A DNA stretch of 64,000 nucleotides from Bretschneidera sinensis (lineage: Eukaryota; Streptophyta; Magnoliopsida; Brassicales; Akaniaceae): NCBI GenBank assembly GCA_023935145.1, contig CM043699.1, forward strand, positions 110,324,036 to 110,388,035, read 5' to 3'. How positions within the stretch are numbered: position 1 is the first letter of the stretch; every line of letters begins with the position of its first letter. A model generated the notes under the pieces. It made no database searches. It saw nothing but the letters and a program-made list of their open reading frames with translations, and was not told the origin of the DNA. The position numbers and the translations under genes are program-made. Below are positions 44,030 to 57,100 of this stretch, one piece after another.

Positions 44030-45550
44030 TCACATTTCATTGGTAGAAACGACGGAGGTTCTCCGCGTTCCAGGTACGGGGAACGGACTTCCCTTCCATG
44101 CTTCTAGCTCATAAGTGTCTATCCTGCAGACCCTTTGAACCCTGTAAGGTCCTTCCCAATTCGAGACCAACTTACCCGTGTGTCGGGGGCGTGAGACTTC
44201 ACTCTTCTGGAGGACAAGGTCATTAAGTTTGAAGGTTTTGTTCCATACCCGGGAGTTATAGTACCGAGCGACCCTTTGCTGATAGTTTGCGAGGCGAACT
44301 TGGGCTTTGTCTCTGGTTTCTTCAACTAGATCTAAGTTCATTTTTAACCCTTCTTCGTTGCTGCCTGGCTCAAAACACTGTACTCAGAGTGATAGGATCC
44401 CGATTTTGAGAGGAATGATGGCTTCTGAGCCGTACGTCATGAAAAAAGGGGTTTTGCCTCTTGGCGTTCGGGTCGTTGTGCGATAGGCCCAAAGGATGTT
44501 GTGGAGCTGTTCTACCCAACGATTGTCCGTCTCATCAAGTTTCTTCCTGATTCCTTGGAGGAGCGTCCTGTTGGTTACTTCAGCCTGGCCATTGGCTTGC
44601 GGGTACCCCACAGAGGAGAACCGATGGTTAATATAGAGGTCGTCGCAAAATGTTTTGAATCGGGAGCTGTCGAACTGCTTTCCATTATCGGTGATCAGCA
44701 CGCGAGGGATCCCGAAGCGGCATACTATTGACTTCCAAATGAAGTTCCTGGTTTGGTGATTCGTGATGCTTGCCAATGGCTCTGCCTCGACCCATTTGGT
44801 GAAGTAGTCAATGGCCACGATGAGGTGCTTCTTCTGCCCAACGGACGTTGGGAATGGGCCCAGGAGATCCATCTCCCACATGGCGAAGGGGAGGGGACTA
44901 GTAATGGAGACGAGGGGGTTAGCAAGTCGATGCGATGTCGGAGACCATCGCTGATAATTTTTGCATTTCTTGACCAAACTTGCCACGTCATCTTTTACCG
45001 TGGGCCAGTAGTACCTCTGGCGGAGGATTTTGAAGGCTAAGGCCCGAGCCCCAAGGTGGTTTCCGCATATCCCTTCGTGGACCTCTCGGAGTGCATAGTC
45101 TGCCTCTCTGGGTCCGAGGCATCGTAGATACGGTGTAGTTAGACCCCTTTTGTATAATTGCCCTTCTATAAGGGTGTAACGCGAGGCACAGGATATCACC
45201 TTTCTGGCTTGATCCTTGGGTTCAGGCACGGTACCATCTTTTAGATATTTGAGAATGGGGTCCATCCACGAGGATTCTTCTTCCACTGGCAGGACTAGGG
45301 CTTCATCTACACTTGGGGCAGGAAGAGTTTCCTGATAGACAGCTCGACTAGGCACCAGTTGTTGGGAGGAGGCCAGATTAGCCAGGGCATCTGCCTTAGA
45401 GTTTTCGGCTCGGGGAATTTGAGTTATCCGAAATGTTTTGAACAGGGTAACCCACTCTTTCACCTTTTGGAAATATCGGGAGAGCTTCTCGCCCCTGGCC
45501 TCGAATTCTCCCTGCACCTGGCTTACCACTAGTTGAGAGTCGCTGAACAC
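44030..45550 (-). pseudogene. Element F second RNase H (C-terminal part) and integrase
   Basis: 45550 starts in the second, archaeal-type RNase H with FSDSQLVVSQVQGEFEARGE and AENSKADALANLASSQQ. Integrase follows: zinc-binding H-H-C-C-like region (EVHEGICGNHLGARAL, VKKCKNYQRW) and core MDLLGPFPTSVGQKKHLIVA. The catalytic D sits in VLITDNGKQFDSS and the catalytic E in YPQANGQAEVTNRTLLQGIR. The C-terminal domain is VARYYNSRVWNKTFKLNDLV. The only lesion is a TGA at 44384-44386 (LSL-stop-VQCFEPG). The end at 44030 lies about 150 bp from the end of the antisense gene. Confidence 0.88.
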
Positions 45551-45589
45551 CTCTAGTGCTTCTATTGCTAGTGCCTTGGCTAACCTCAG

Positions 45590-47281
45590 TCAGACCAAAA
45601 GGGCTTCATATTCTGCTTTGTTATTGGAGGCCTTGAATCCGAACCTCAATGCATATTCAATGGCGAAACCCTCCGGGCTGTAGAGGATGAGTCCTGCCCC
45701 GCTCCCTAGTGAATTCAAGGATCCATCCACATGGAGACTCCATCCTAGAGGGGGACCGTCGTTTAGATGTGATTCTGGTTCATCCGGAATTATTGGTAAA
45801 GTTGTCTCCACGATAAAATCGGCCAGGGCTTGGGCCTTGATAGATTGCCTGGGACGATAGCGAATATCAAACTCCCCTAGCTCGACTGCCCATTTTACCA
45901 TTCTTCCTGAAGCGCTCGGATTATGGAAGACTTGCCTCAAGGGTTGGTCCGTCAAAAGGATGATAGTGTGCTCTTGAAAATAAGGTCGGAGTTTTCAGGC
46001 AGCTATTACCAGAGCGTAAGCCATTTTTTCAATAGGAGGGTACCTAGTCTCGGCCTCATGGAGAATTCGGCTGACGTAGTAGATAGGCTTCTGGATACCC
46101 TCTTCTTCTCGTACCAGGACAGCGGCCACAGTGCTTGGTCCGACGGACAGGTAAAGGAAGAGTTCTTCGTTCATGAGTGGTTTGATCAGAAGGGGTGACG
46201 AACTCAGGTACTTTTTTAAGTCTTCAAACGCCTCTTGGCAGCTCTCGGACCAGGGGAAGTTTTTTGCCTTTTTGATAGCCTGAAAGAAAGGGAGGCATCT
46301 TTCCGCCGATTTAGACATGAAACGGCTCAGGGCTGCAACTCGTCCAGTGAATCGCTGAACTTCTTTCACTGACTTGGGAGGGGTCATGTTGAGGATAGCT
46401 TCTATCTTCTCTGTGTTGACCTCTATCCCTCTCTGAGTGACCATGAATCCTAGGAACTTGCCTTCGGTTACCCCAAAGGCATACTTGGACGGATTCAACC
46501 TCATATTATGCTTGCGCAGAACTCCGAAGGCCTCCTCCAGATCGGAAGGGTGGTTTCGTGCCTCAGGGCTTTTAACCAGCATGTCATCCACATAGACTTC
46601 CATATTCCTCCCAATCTGTCTTTGGAATATTCTGTTCACCAACCTCTGGTAGGTTGCCCCATCATTCTTCAGCCCAAAAGGCATTACCTTGTAGCAGTAT
46701 AACCCTTGCTCGATGACAAAGGCGGTTTTTTCTTGATCGTACTTATGCATGAAGATCTGATTGTAACCAGAGTAGGCGTCCATGAAAGAGAGGAGTTCAT
46801 GCCCTAAGGTGGCATCTACCATTTGATCGATCCGGGGAAGAGGGAAGCTGTCCTTGGGGCAAGCTTTGTTTAAGTTGGTGAAATCAATGCAGATGCGCCA
46901 CTTTCCACTGGCTTTCTTGACCATAACCACATTAGATACCCATTCGGGATACCTTGCTTCTTTAATGAAACCGGCTTCTAGTAGCTTGTCCACCTCGGCG
47001 TTGATGGCCACCTGATGCTGTGGGGCAAAGGACCTCTTCTTCTGAACGACTGGTTTGTATTCAGGGTCTACGTTTAGGTGGTGCTCAATGGTTTCAGGAT
47101 TAACCCCTGGCATGTCTGATGCTGACCAGGCGAACAAATCTTTGTTTCTCCGAAGGAGGCGGAGGAGTTCTTCTCTGGCCTCATTTGAGAGGTTTTCTCC
47201 TACTTGTATGGTCCTGGTGGGGTCTTCTCCTAGGAGTACTGCGGTCAGTTCTTCAGTAAGTCGGCCTCTGGGTGCCTTCAT
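45590..47281 (-). pseudogene. Element F reverse transcriptase and RNase H domains
   Basis: RT: EAGFIKEARYPEWVSNVVMV, KWRICIDFTNLNKACPKDSF, then FMDAYSGYNQIFMHKYDQEK and the catalytic MEVYVDDMLVKS near 46590. The Ty3-type RNase H follows with FTGRVAALSRFMSKSAERCL and FLYLSVGPSTVAAVLVREEE. A TGA (45995-45997) interrupts IAA-stop-KLRPYFQEH. The start of the extra RNase H is GWSLHVDGSLNSLGSGAGLI and NNKAEYEALLV, then a TGA (45590-45592). The frame is unchanged through both stops. Two RNase H domains in tandem are the hallmark of the Tat lineage. Confidence 0.9.
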
Positions 47282-47332
47282 TTCGTCACACAGGTCTTCA
47301 ACTTCAAGTGGTAGGGCCTCGGTCTTTTTCTC

Positions 47333-47779
47333 TTATCTGATGGCGCTCAGGTAGCAGGACCGGGAGGCTCTCTGATCCCTCTTTAGCACCCTTACACCTT
47401 TGCTAGTGGGGAACTTGACCTTCAGGTGATAGGTCGAGACGACGGCCTTTAGCTTGTTGAGGGTGGGACGCCCAATTATCATGTTATAGGATGAGGGTTG
47501 TTTTACCACAAGGAACGTAGTCCGTACAGTGGATGTTCTTGGTACTGTCCCGGCTGTTACCGGGAGGACTATGCTTCCTTCTGGGAAGACTGGGGATCCT
47601 CCAAAGCCGTAGAGGGGGGCAGGAGCAGGCTCTAGATGTCCCTCCTTCAGTTCCATGCGCTGATAGGTATCGTGAAACAGTATGTCAGCGGAGCTCCCAT
47701 TGTCGATCAGAACCCGCCGTATCTCGCAGTTGGCCACTAGGAGCGCGATTACTACAGTGTCATCATGAGGAATCTGCAC
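47333..47779 (-). pseudogene. Element F aspartic protease
   Basis: Active site RRVLIDNGSSADILFHDTYQ, typical of Tat elements, then PLYGFGGSPVFPEGSIVLPV and the conserved SYNMIIGRPTLNKLKAVVST. It ends SCYLSAIR at a TAA (47333-47335). The same frame resumes with EKKTEALPLEVEDL and runs into RT. This stop could be a mutation, or the Gag-Pro/Pol boundary that some Tat/Ogre elements have. Confidence 0.86.
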
Positions 47780-49471
47780 GTCCTCCAGGTAATCCTCCGT
47801 GAAGGAGATCGCCGACTCCGATCTCCTTTTTTGGTGGGGGCCGCTGACTGAGGCTACGGCCCTGGCATATGCTTTACCGCTCTGCCCCGAATTCCCTCCA
47901 GCGACCGGCCCTTCTCAAATTGTTTTGATGATTCGGGTGGTTGCGAGTACCTCCGTCTTCTTCTGGCGGGACCTCTCCTGTTCCGCCTTTGGGTCTCTCC
48001 GAGGATTCGGCCTCTCTTGCCAGTGTTGATAAGGGCGTCTGTCATCCCTCCTTGGTGACACGGGGTTTTCATGTCTTCGAGGCCCAGTGAACTCCTTCAG
48101 GTGCCCTCGGTTAATGAGTTTCTCAATCTGTTCCTTCAGGTCGTGGCACTCCTCCGTGTCGTGGCCACGGCTTTGGTGGAACCAGCACCACTTCTTGGGG
48201 TCTCCCCCAATGGGCTTCTTGGGTAGCCACTATAGGACAGACTTGTCTTGAAGCTGCATGAGGACGTCGGTCCTAGTAGTGTTGAGGGGAGTGAAGTTGT
48301 CTACCCGAGGGTGGGGCCTATACCTGTTCTCTTGGTAAGGTTTTTTGGCCCCTTCCTTCTGAGGAGCAGGGTCTTTCCTTTTTCTTTCGGTTTCTCCTTC
48401 TCTTTCTCTTCTGAAGGCTTGATCGTCCTCTGCCAGCATGTACTTTTCTGCCCATGCCAAGATTTCGTTCATGTCTCGGGGCGGGCGCCGAGTTAGCTTT
48501 GAGCTAAAGATTTCCAACCTCAATCCGTTCTTGAAGGCCATCACCTGGATGTTGAGATCAAGGTCTGGAATTTCCCAAGCTGCTGTGTTGAACCTGGAAA
48601 TGTAAGCCCGAAGCCTTTCTCCCTTATGTTGAATAATGTTGAAGAGGCTTTCCGAGGTTTTCTTGGGCCCCTTGCTGCTGAGGAAGTGGGAAGCGAAAGC
48701 ATAGCTGAGTTCTTTGAAATTACTAATGGTTCATGGCTTTAAGCACGAGTACCAAATGTCTGCCGCCTTTTCAAGAGTCAAGGGAAAGGCGCGGCACATG
48801 ATCTGATCTGAGTGCCGATGCAGCACTATCGTCGTTTTATAGTGTTGGAGGTGGTCCATTAGATCCGTAGTCCCGTCATACATTCTGACCTGGAGCATCC
48901 TGAAGTTTGGCGGGAGAGGGGTTTCTAGGACACCTTCCGTGAAAGGGGGGGTCTTGGACGCAGAGTTCGTCCATAATACTGAGATTCTTGTATCTCAGAG
49001 CCGAGTCTATTCTTTCCTGCATTTCCTCGAATCGTCTGTCGAGGCTGGGGTTGCCCTTTGAGGTGGAACTTTCTTTGGGCCTACTATGGCGCGGTAAGGG
49101 CTCAGCGCGGGGCTGGTCATGTGTTGGGTCATTCCTACCTGACGACTCGGCCTCTCCCGGAGCTTGGTGAGGAGGATATAAAGGCTGTCGGCCCCTTTCC
49201 CGGACTTGAGCGCCAGATTGGTTATCATTCTGGACAATTCTAGGAACTGAGCTTGGGTCGCCGGAGCTCGGAGGTAGGCAGGGGCTCCCTCGCCGTCCGG
49301 GGAGTCGGTTTCAGCAAGGTGGGGACGCTGTTCCCTGACGGGGGTGGCATGCTCTGGGATTGCCGAAAATCCAGATATGGATCGGTTACCGTGAACTTCG
49401 CCTTGGATGGGAGCCGAGCACGCAGTCGGGGCTTCTTTGTTGGCTCTCCTAGCACCGTTCCTTGGTGGCAT
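47780..49471 (-). pseudogene. Element F gag
   Basis: N-terminal frame from the ATG at 49471 (MPPRNGARRANKEAPTACSA) to 49007. A broken middle segment covers 48990-48550. Then MMAFKNGLRLEIFSSKLTRR and MNEILAWAEKYMLAEDDQAF (48544-48230), the end of the gag domain. A knuckle-like [19 protein letters not shown] lies near 48200-48150 (C-x2-H-x4-H-x4-C). Stops and frame changes occur at about 49007, 48545 and 48230. Gag is more damaged than pol. Confidence 0.82.
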
Positions 49472-49524
49472 CGTGACAGATGAGTTCTTTCGCTTCTTCA
49501 CTTCTATCGTAGCGAGAGATTATT

Positions 49525-49544
49525 GTTTCCTACGGACGGCGCCA
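49525..49544 (-). promoter_or_regulatory. Element F primer-binding site
   Basis: On minus, TGGCGCCGTCCGTAGGAAAC begins 3 nt inside the 5' LTR. The first nine bases match the tRNA-Asp 3' complement. The rest follows the variant common in Tat-type elements, so the cognate tRNA is uncertain. Confidence 0.75.
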
Positions 49545-49547
49545 ATC

Positions 49548-50266
49548 TGTTGATGCCGTATATTGTTTGGTGCTGACGTGGCTGGTGAGTTGGTGTGGGC
49601 TGGGATCCGCGTGTCTTGTGAGCTTGGCTCGGCCCGGGGAGGTGATTCGGCCTGGGTCCTGCACAAGTGACAAGCACAAATTGAAGGCCCTCGGAAGGAG
49701 GGGAGGGGGAGACCTCCGAAGGCGCTCCGATGCTTAAGTTAGCAAGAATTCAAGGGAGGAGTCGCGGGTTCGAGAGAAGAATCGATGACTCTTTAGAAAA
49801 TCAAGTGGGGTGTGTGCGCGCGTTTACCTTCATTCCCCCCCCCCTTGTTCTATCCATACCTTGGCCTTTTTATAGTCGTCTGCTGGTGGAGAGGATATGA
49901 TTGCGAGCCTAGGAGAGGGGACACCGTAGGGTGGCCGTAGGGTGGCGGGCAGCCATAAGGTTGTGGAGTGGCTAGTCCCTGTAGGGTGGCTAATGTTGAT
50001 AGGGGAGATCTTGGTGTGGGTCGGCTGGGTCATTCTTCGCAGGTTTGGGGATTCTTGATGGGCCGTGGAGCATACTTGATTGTTTGTCCGGGCCGGAATG
50101 TTCTTTGAGTCAGCTGGGCTGGATCACCCTTCCGGAGGTCCGAACTTAGCTGGACCGTAGGTTTGAGACTGGTCTGGTGTTTGCTTGGGCCAGAACAAGT
50201 TTACCGAGCCTGGTGTTTGTTTGAGCCTTGGTGTCTGTTTGGGCCAGTGTTTTTTAAACCCTATCA
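49548..50266 (-). repeat. Element F 5' LTR
   Basis: 719 bp. Compared with the 3' LTR it has an 11-bp duplication (CCGTAGGGTGG, near 49932) and about 30 substitutions, mostly transitions. It is followed by AAAAG. Confidence 0.93.
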
Positions 50267-50271
50267 AAAAG

Positions 50272-51117
50272 CAAATGAGTATAGTAAAAAATTGTAAAGA
50301 AGATGCAATCTTCTTTCAAGCCCTCTTCTCTCAATTTAAGGAAATTAAAAAAAAAATTAAAGAGTAATGAAATGGCACATGTACTTCATTTCCTTTTCTC
50401 TAGTTAAAACGAATTTTCAATCAAGGGTTACACACACCCATTTCTTTCCTTTCCTTTCACTTCATCCAAACACACTGTACAGAAAAAGAATGGCTTCCTC
50501 GGATTAACAGTAGCATTCAAAATTTTCATATTCTATTTTCTTCGTAATGATGCGTTTCCCAGCATTGAAAAAGGGTAAAGAATAGAGCTACAATATCCAA
50601 GTTACGTAACACATGGCATGAAGGCAGCTGCAAAGCTACAATTCTTCCATAAGCTCATCTATATCATTTGTAAAGTAGAAATCGAATAGTATTACAGTTT
50701 TCTACTGCCTCTTCAATTTTTTTTGGTCAAAATCATACACCAAAAATGCCAAGCTCTATCTTCTCTCACTATTAGCATTGACTAAAGGTCAGAGATATGA
50801 ACATTGCTGATTTGTCAAAGATTCAAAGACCAAAAACCTATCTCCTTCCCTATCTTTTCATTTCAGCAGTGCTAAAAAACGCAGGATTCTCAAACTCAAC
50901 ACCCTGTAATGTGCACATAAAGCTGTATCATCTTTATAAAACAGCCCGCAGTCACTTCCCTCTGCATCCATTCTTAGGAAGTTACCAGCAGACTAGACGA
51001 GTCACTTTCCACACTGGTCCATTAAAGAACTCATGGCACTTACCTAGCCGATTGCACAAAGAACTGAAGCATAACTCTTTCCATATGCTTCTACCACCAA
51101 TGCTGCGAATTTCCATG
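50272..51117. other. Flank of F and 3' UTR/downstream region of the TPR-J gene
   Basis: No separate gene. The part next to 51118 is probably the 3' UTR of the minus-strand TPR-J gene. The rest is AT-rich host DNA. Confidence 0.5.
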
Positions 51118-54100
51118 TCACCTATTCTCTCGCCAATTTCGTCTGTTGGTACTCCTCTCAAAGGGATAGTTATGTACATCTGATGGTGTTCTGCAAGGGC
51201 TGCATCTATCGCTTTCCATTGATGCTTTGGCTTTTCTCACTTCTTCTTCAAGATCATACTGAGACCGCTGTAAACAGAACAATGGTATATCAAGATAAAG
51301 CACAAGTTGTATGAATAAACCTTCTAAACCTCATCAACACTTCCTTAAAGCAGCGCGATCCATAACATTTGCTCACAAGATATAACTTGCATCTAAATCT
51401 TGGACTTGATGCATAGCATAGAAACAAAAATAGACATGATAAATTTAGTGACGCAATATATAGGTCCCGGGACAAATTGTTTAAGCGATTGAATAGTTTC
51501 AACCCTTCTGATTCAAAGGATTTCGCTAGTAGTTTTCACAAATATTTCCATTTATGAATACTGAAATTTCTAATTGATGGAGGATGCATGGGAAATTTGT
51601 ATTAGATTTAGTGTTCTTATTTTATATGTTTGGGTTACTTTGAGATTTGAGAAAATCTGTAATTTTAATTATAGAATTTGGGTATGGCTTAGGGATTTGA
51701 TTATGATTTATTAGGATTTTAGATTTGCTTATTTAAATTATGTTGGGTGCCTCATAAACACCTCTATTATGTTGGAATTAGTTGGTGCATTGATAATAAA
51801 AACTCGGACTTGACTATCTCCCTCTCGTTCTGTCTCTTCTTCTCTCCTCTTATCTCCCCTGTTCTGCTATTGCCCCTACTGTTCTTCCTCTTATCTCCTT
51901 ATATCTTCTCTTCTCCTTCTCCCTTAATCTATTTCTTCCTCTTTAGTTACTTGTCCTACATCACTAATGTTGTACAAGAAGTAGGTAACCTGATTTTTTT
52001 GTTCACATTTTCCAAAAGCAGCATGTTCCAAAAATGCTAACAGCACTAACATCTTCCTATCACTCTGGTTGACTACATACACCAAGTTAGGGTTGCTTGA
52101 CGATAAAAAATGCTAAAATCATACGCAATTAACTGGTAGCAAGTTGAACACAGGTAAAGTTGGTTAAGCATCCATTACATACAGTGATCAAAACGTAGAG
52201 TGCAATCATGAATATAGATTCTAAATTGCAACCAAGAGAATAGCAAACCTCAGAGGTGTCTGAAAGTACTGCATATGCCTCTCCAATCATTTTAAAAAGC
52301 CTGTCAGCATCCTTGTGAACCTCCTGGGAAATTTCCTTCCAAAGTCGCCCCTCATCTCCGCTCTCACTTCTCACCAGGAATTGACCAGCCTTAATCAACA
52401 TCCCACCCCCCCAAAAAAGTGAGATGAGAAACAATTATGGCAGCGACATGGCAGATTAATCAAGAAGGCAAGTAGAAAAGTGTAAACCTTGTCTGGATGA
52501 TGTCTAAGTGCTGCTTTACGGTACGCCTTCTTGATATCAGAGGTGGTGTCAGATGCTTTAATTCCCCTGACATTACATTTGGCAATAGTAGACAATTTCA
52601 AATATTAAAACATGCTCCAGAAAACTAGAAACATGTATTATAGAATTAGAGAATATGCTGGGACACAACTAACACGCTGAAAAAACAAAGAGGTTTCATC
52701 TTGACTCTAGGCTTTTACACAACATCTTGATTGAAAGTATAAATAAATTCAGAGGCCCCAATCAGAACTTACAAAATAAGGTACAAATCCAAGGGGATTC
52801 CCCTTTTAGCTGCTTCTTGCATTGCAGACAACTGCCGATGAGCTTGCCTTAATTCTTTTATGCTGCTCACAGTTCCACCAGGAGTGCCAGATGGTTTGGC
52901 CTTCTTGTCAGATTGATTTTCAAGAATGTAGATAAGCCTCTGGAGGTCACTAGCTGCTTGTCCATAGTCTCTAATCATCTCATGTAACTTGGCTCTTCTA
53001 GAAACTGCCTGAATAAAGGAGGGACCAGTCAAGGCACAAAAGCACGAACTAATGCAAGTTCAAATGCAGCAATGGTAGATACTAGCAACATTTATATGAA
53101 AACAGAAACAGTTTTTTAAATCAAGAAAAGTATAAATATCATATTTAATACAACTATCTTCATAAGTACAAAAGATCTAAGAACTCAAGAAGTTAATATT
53201 CATTTGCAAAAAAAAAACGTTAAACCAAAAATTCCAAAAACAGAAACAGTAAACAGTGGCCAAATAATTCTCAAAACTATAATTGATGAGAAAACTGGCC
53301 ACTTAAATGAAAATGTATAGCTTCACAAGCTATTTCTTGTCAAAATAGAAGCAAACAAATTAGATATCCTAACTTTCTCATTTTGAAGCACTTTAAAAAT
53401 GCCAAATGCAAAAGGGAACAACACACCCTCAAAAAAAGAGGGAAGGCAGAAAACAAGCGTTTTATCTTCATTTGTTCAAGAAAAGAAAAGGAAGAAAAAA
53501 AAGGCCTTTCAAACTCATCTTGCTCCTAAATTCAGAGAAAAATTAACTCACCAACATGAAAGGACCATCTAACATAAAATTTCCCTCATACAACTTTGAA
53601 GATTTATCATTTTTTCTACCCCTTTTCCCCTTAATTTTTTCCTTATTTGAATAAAATGTATTTTGTGAAAGATTCTTTTTAAAATGAATCCTAATGACTC
53701 ATTGGGTGCACTGCAAGAAATATATAAGAAAAATGTGATAGAAAAAGAGTGAGGGGGGGCAAACCAATTAGGCAGTGAAAAACTGCTTTAAAAATTCATA
53801 TGTCACAACCCCTCAGCCAAATATTGACTTCCTCATTGATCAACGCATGAGCAGCAAACAATAAAACTCATCAGTACTAGAATGCAGATAACTATATACT
53901 AAATCATAAGCAAGTGCATCCAATGTGTTCACCTTTACAAGGCAGTAAAGTGATAACTTGTCAATAATATAAATCCTATACCTATTTTAGCAAATTAGCT
54001 GAAAATTTCAGCAATATCAGTCTCCAAAATGGGATTCACAGAACTTTGCAGCATCAAGAAATTTTTAGAAAAACAAAAATCCTTTAAAAGAGATCAATGT

Positions 54101-57100
54101 GATCCAGCATGCCATAAAAATACATTTAAATAATGCACTTGTCAAGACCAGGCCAAGAGCAAGGGCCTAAAGTATCAAAAAGCCAAGGGCTCCAAGAAGA
54201 AGCCAACCCTGAAGCCAAGGAAAGTAAACTCTAGATTAGGAGCCAAAGCAGATCGAGAAGAAAGAAGGAAGGCTTCAGCTACAAGCCCTAAAGGAGTTAA
54301 GGACGACAGCCCTAAAAAATGAGGCAAACCTTTGCGTAGTTTCCATCAAGGGCCATGGAGAGACTGCAATCTGCAATGGCATCAGCAATCTGACCCAAAG
54401 CTTGATGTGCAGCAGCACGATTGCAAAAGCAGATCGCTGTGAAAGGCCATGATTCAACATTTATTGATAAAGTGACAGTATATTGCTCTATTGCTTCCGT
54501 ATACCTTCCTGACCGAACTGCTTCATTCCCTGCATTCTGTAATTCACGAGAAGGCAACTTAGGCAAGAATGGTAGAATTGAATAAAATAATCAATAGGAA
54601 AAAGTTGAATATTTCACAAGGCGTTGACGATATTTACAGAATGAATCACTTGCCCAAAAATTACAGAGCAAATCACGAACTGAAAAACAAACAGAAACAT
54701 AATGATAATTTTATTGAGTTTATACCTCGTATGTCGGCCAAGTTTGGTAACCCATTTAAGCCAACTTAAAGCAAGTTGGCTTACATGGTTTCAAAGCAAT
54801 ATTTAGCCTTGAAACCGTTTAAGCCAACTTGCTTTAAGTTGGCTTAAATGGGTTACCAAACATGGCCATAGTATCCTTTTTTCGCTTGATGATATGGTTT
54901 CAAATAACATAAACAAGGTATTATTTCTGATCTACAGATTTTTCCATTGTTTGGCCCATTCTAATGAAAGATATGCACTGAACAATCTTCTGTCTGTACT
55001 ACTGTCAAAAAAACTAGCATGATATCATCTACAAAACAATTTCGTTACACAGAAATTGTTAAAAATGTAAGGTTCATAACTAATTTAGCATAGTATTGCA
55101 ACACAAGCTAAGGATGAAATATTAAGAATTACATTTACCTTTTCTTATAAGAAAAAAAAAGAATTACATTTACTTAAAGAACCACCTATATATTCCGAAA
55201 TCTATAGTCCCATCACCTAAGTGAGAAAAAGTACATGGAGGAATTAAAAGTTTACCTTACACCGTAAAAGTTCACGAATGGTAGCGGCTAATGAAATTGA
55301 TGATTCCAGAATGAAACTTCCATGCCTACAAAGCAGGAAAATTAGTTTTTTTTTTTTTTTTTGATAAGTTGGAAAGTTAGTATGAAAACCTCCACGCCAC
55401 ATAAAGAAAGGAATCTCACTATAGAATGAAGCATCAGAAAAGTTATATATTACTTGTCTCTGATAGACCCCAGTTGCTCTAGCTTCTGAAGCAAATCAAG
55501 TGCCACCTCAAGCTTTCCCATATAAAAGTAGGACTTGGATTTCAAGTGCCACCTCCAAAGCTTTTCAAGCGAGTAATTTTCACATTCAAAACCATCAACA
55601 GTTGATAACTGGTTAACAGTGCCTACTGAAGCAAAATTCTTCTCAGCAACATGAAGACTCTTCTCACACAGGTTAATTACTTCTTCATATCTTCGCAACT
55701 GCAGATGACAGCAAAGATATAACCCATACTAAGACTATAAATTATCACATAATTCAAATGCATATGTGAAAAGAAGTTTTCCACCTTTCACTTTTTCAAA
55801 TGTTTTTGTAATTTAATTTAATAAAGATAGAGGGGAGAACAAAAACATGAACGGAGTTGTAAATAGAAAGAGCACATACCATACACAGAGCCTCTGCTTT
55901 CATATGAAGTAATTTCTCTGAACATGAACTAATTGACAAGGCCTCAGCAATTATTTCTAAAGCACTAAGTGCTGCATCAGATGTTTTCTGTTCCAGAAGT
56001 TTGGCGGCATGATTTATACACTCAACTACTCTCTGCAAATGCGGGAAACCACAGAAGACTCACCAACACCCCAACAACAACAATTAGAAATTTCGAAGAC
56101 GAAACATAATATCAAATCCATATCAATTAAATACCAAGCACATAGCTGCTAAATCCAAGATTGTGCACATTGAAAATGAAGAATCCTTGACAAAAAAAAA
56201 GGTGGTTCAAGGGGTGTGTGTGTCGGTTTTAACAATTAAAAAAAAGAAGAAGAAGAAACAAATAGGTTTCCTACACAATTGAATTTGGACTACTACAGAT
56301 ATAAGGACTCTGTAAATCAGGTTTAGTGCAAAAGCAATTTCCTGGGAACAGTTTTATGCTCAAATAATCATATGCAGAACTCTCATCGTGGGAGAAGCAA
56401 ACATGCAATGACTAATGCCCTACCATCAATCTGCATATGGATCTAGTAAATGTACAATATGTGATCCAGAAGATTAGATTTTTGCTAGATCAAATATGCA
56501 ACTAGAAGTATCCTGTCCTAGTCTTCCAAACAGTAGCTATCTTGTGTTGCATAATGAAAGGAAGCATTCATGATAAATAAGCAACTTTTGCAGTTAAATC
56601 TGCAAAAAAAGAACACATCTCAAACAATTTTTTTGGGAAATGTTGACTCATGAGAAATCTGTAAGCAACTGGCATCAATATATCAGACAACCTAATGAAA
56701 AGAGAACTCCATTCTTTGTTTCTCTCTTCTACCCTTTTTTCTCGTTTTTTATATTTTGGTTTACAAGCACAAATGTCAAATTCACAAGTACAAATGTACT
56801 TAATGATATAAACTAGACACAAAAATTCCTAAAAGAGCATTATAATAATTTGATCACATCCGCACCATTAATAAAGGTCGATAACAAATGCATACCTGAG
56901 CCTTTTGTAAGCCATCAGCAGCTTCTATTGTAGTTATGCGATCCAAACACACATCAGACCTTGATTCCAAGCACTTATTGAAATACTGTAGTGCATTTTC
57001 AACTTCCCCCAGCACAAGATGGCAACTGGAAAGAAAAGAACAAATTATATAACAATCCATGCAACAATTTAGCGCAACAGATTACACATACTCAGATGCA

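Larger units (their letters stand above)
39357..50266 (-). mobile_element. Element F: near-complete Tat-lineage Ty3/gypsy retrotransposon with antisense extra gene
   Basis: 10.9 kb, flanked by a perfect AAAAG duplication (39352-39356 and 50267-50271). The LTRs, 705 and 719 bp, differ at about 30 positions by eye (near 95-96% identity). Order on minus: 5' LTR, primer site, gag, protease, RT, RNase H, second RNase H, integrase, then a 4-kb 3' region. That region holds an antisense gene (42032-43883, +) and an 89-bp tandem array (41105-41588). The dual RNase H and the antisense ORF place it in the Tat branch. Pol has only four in-frame stops. Confidence 0.93.
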
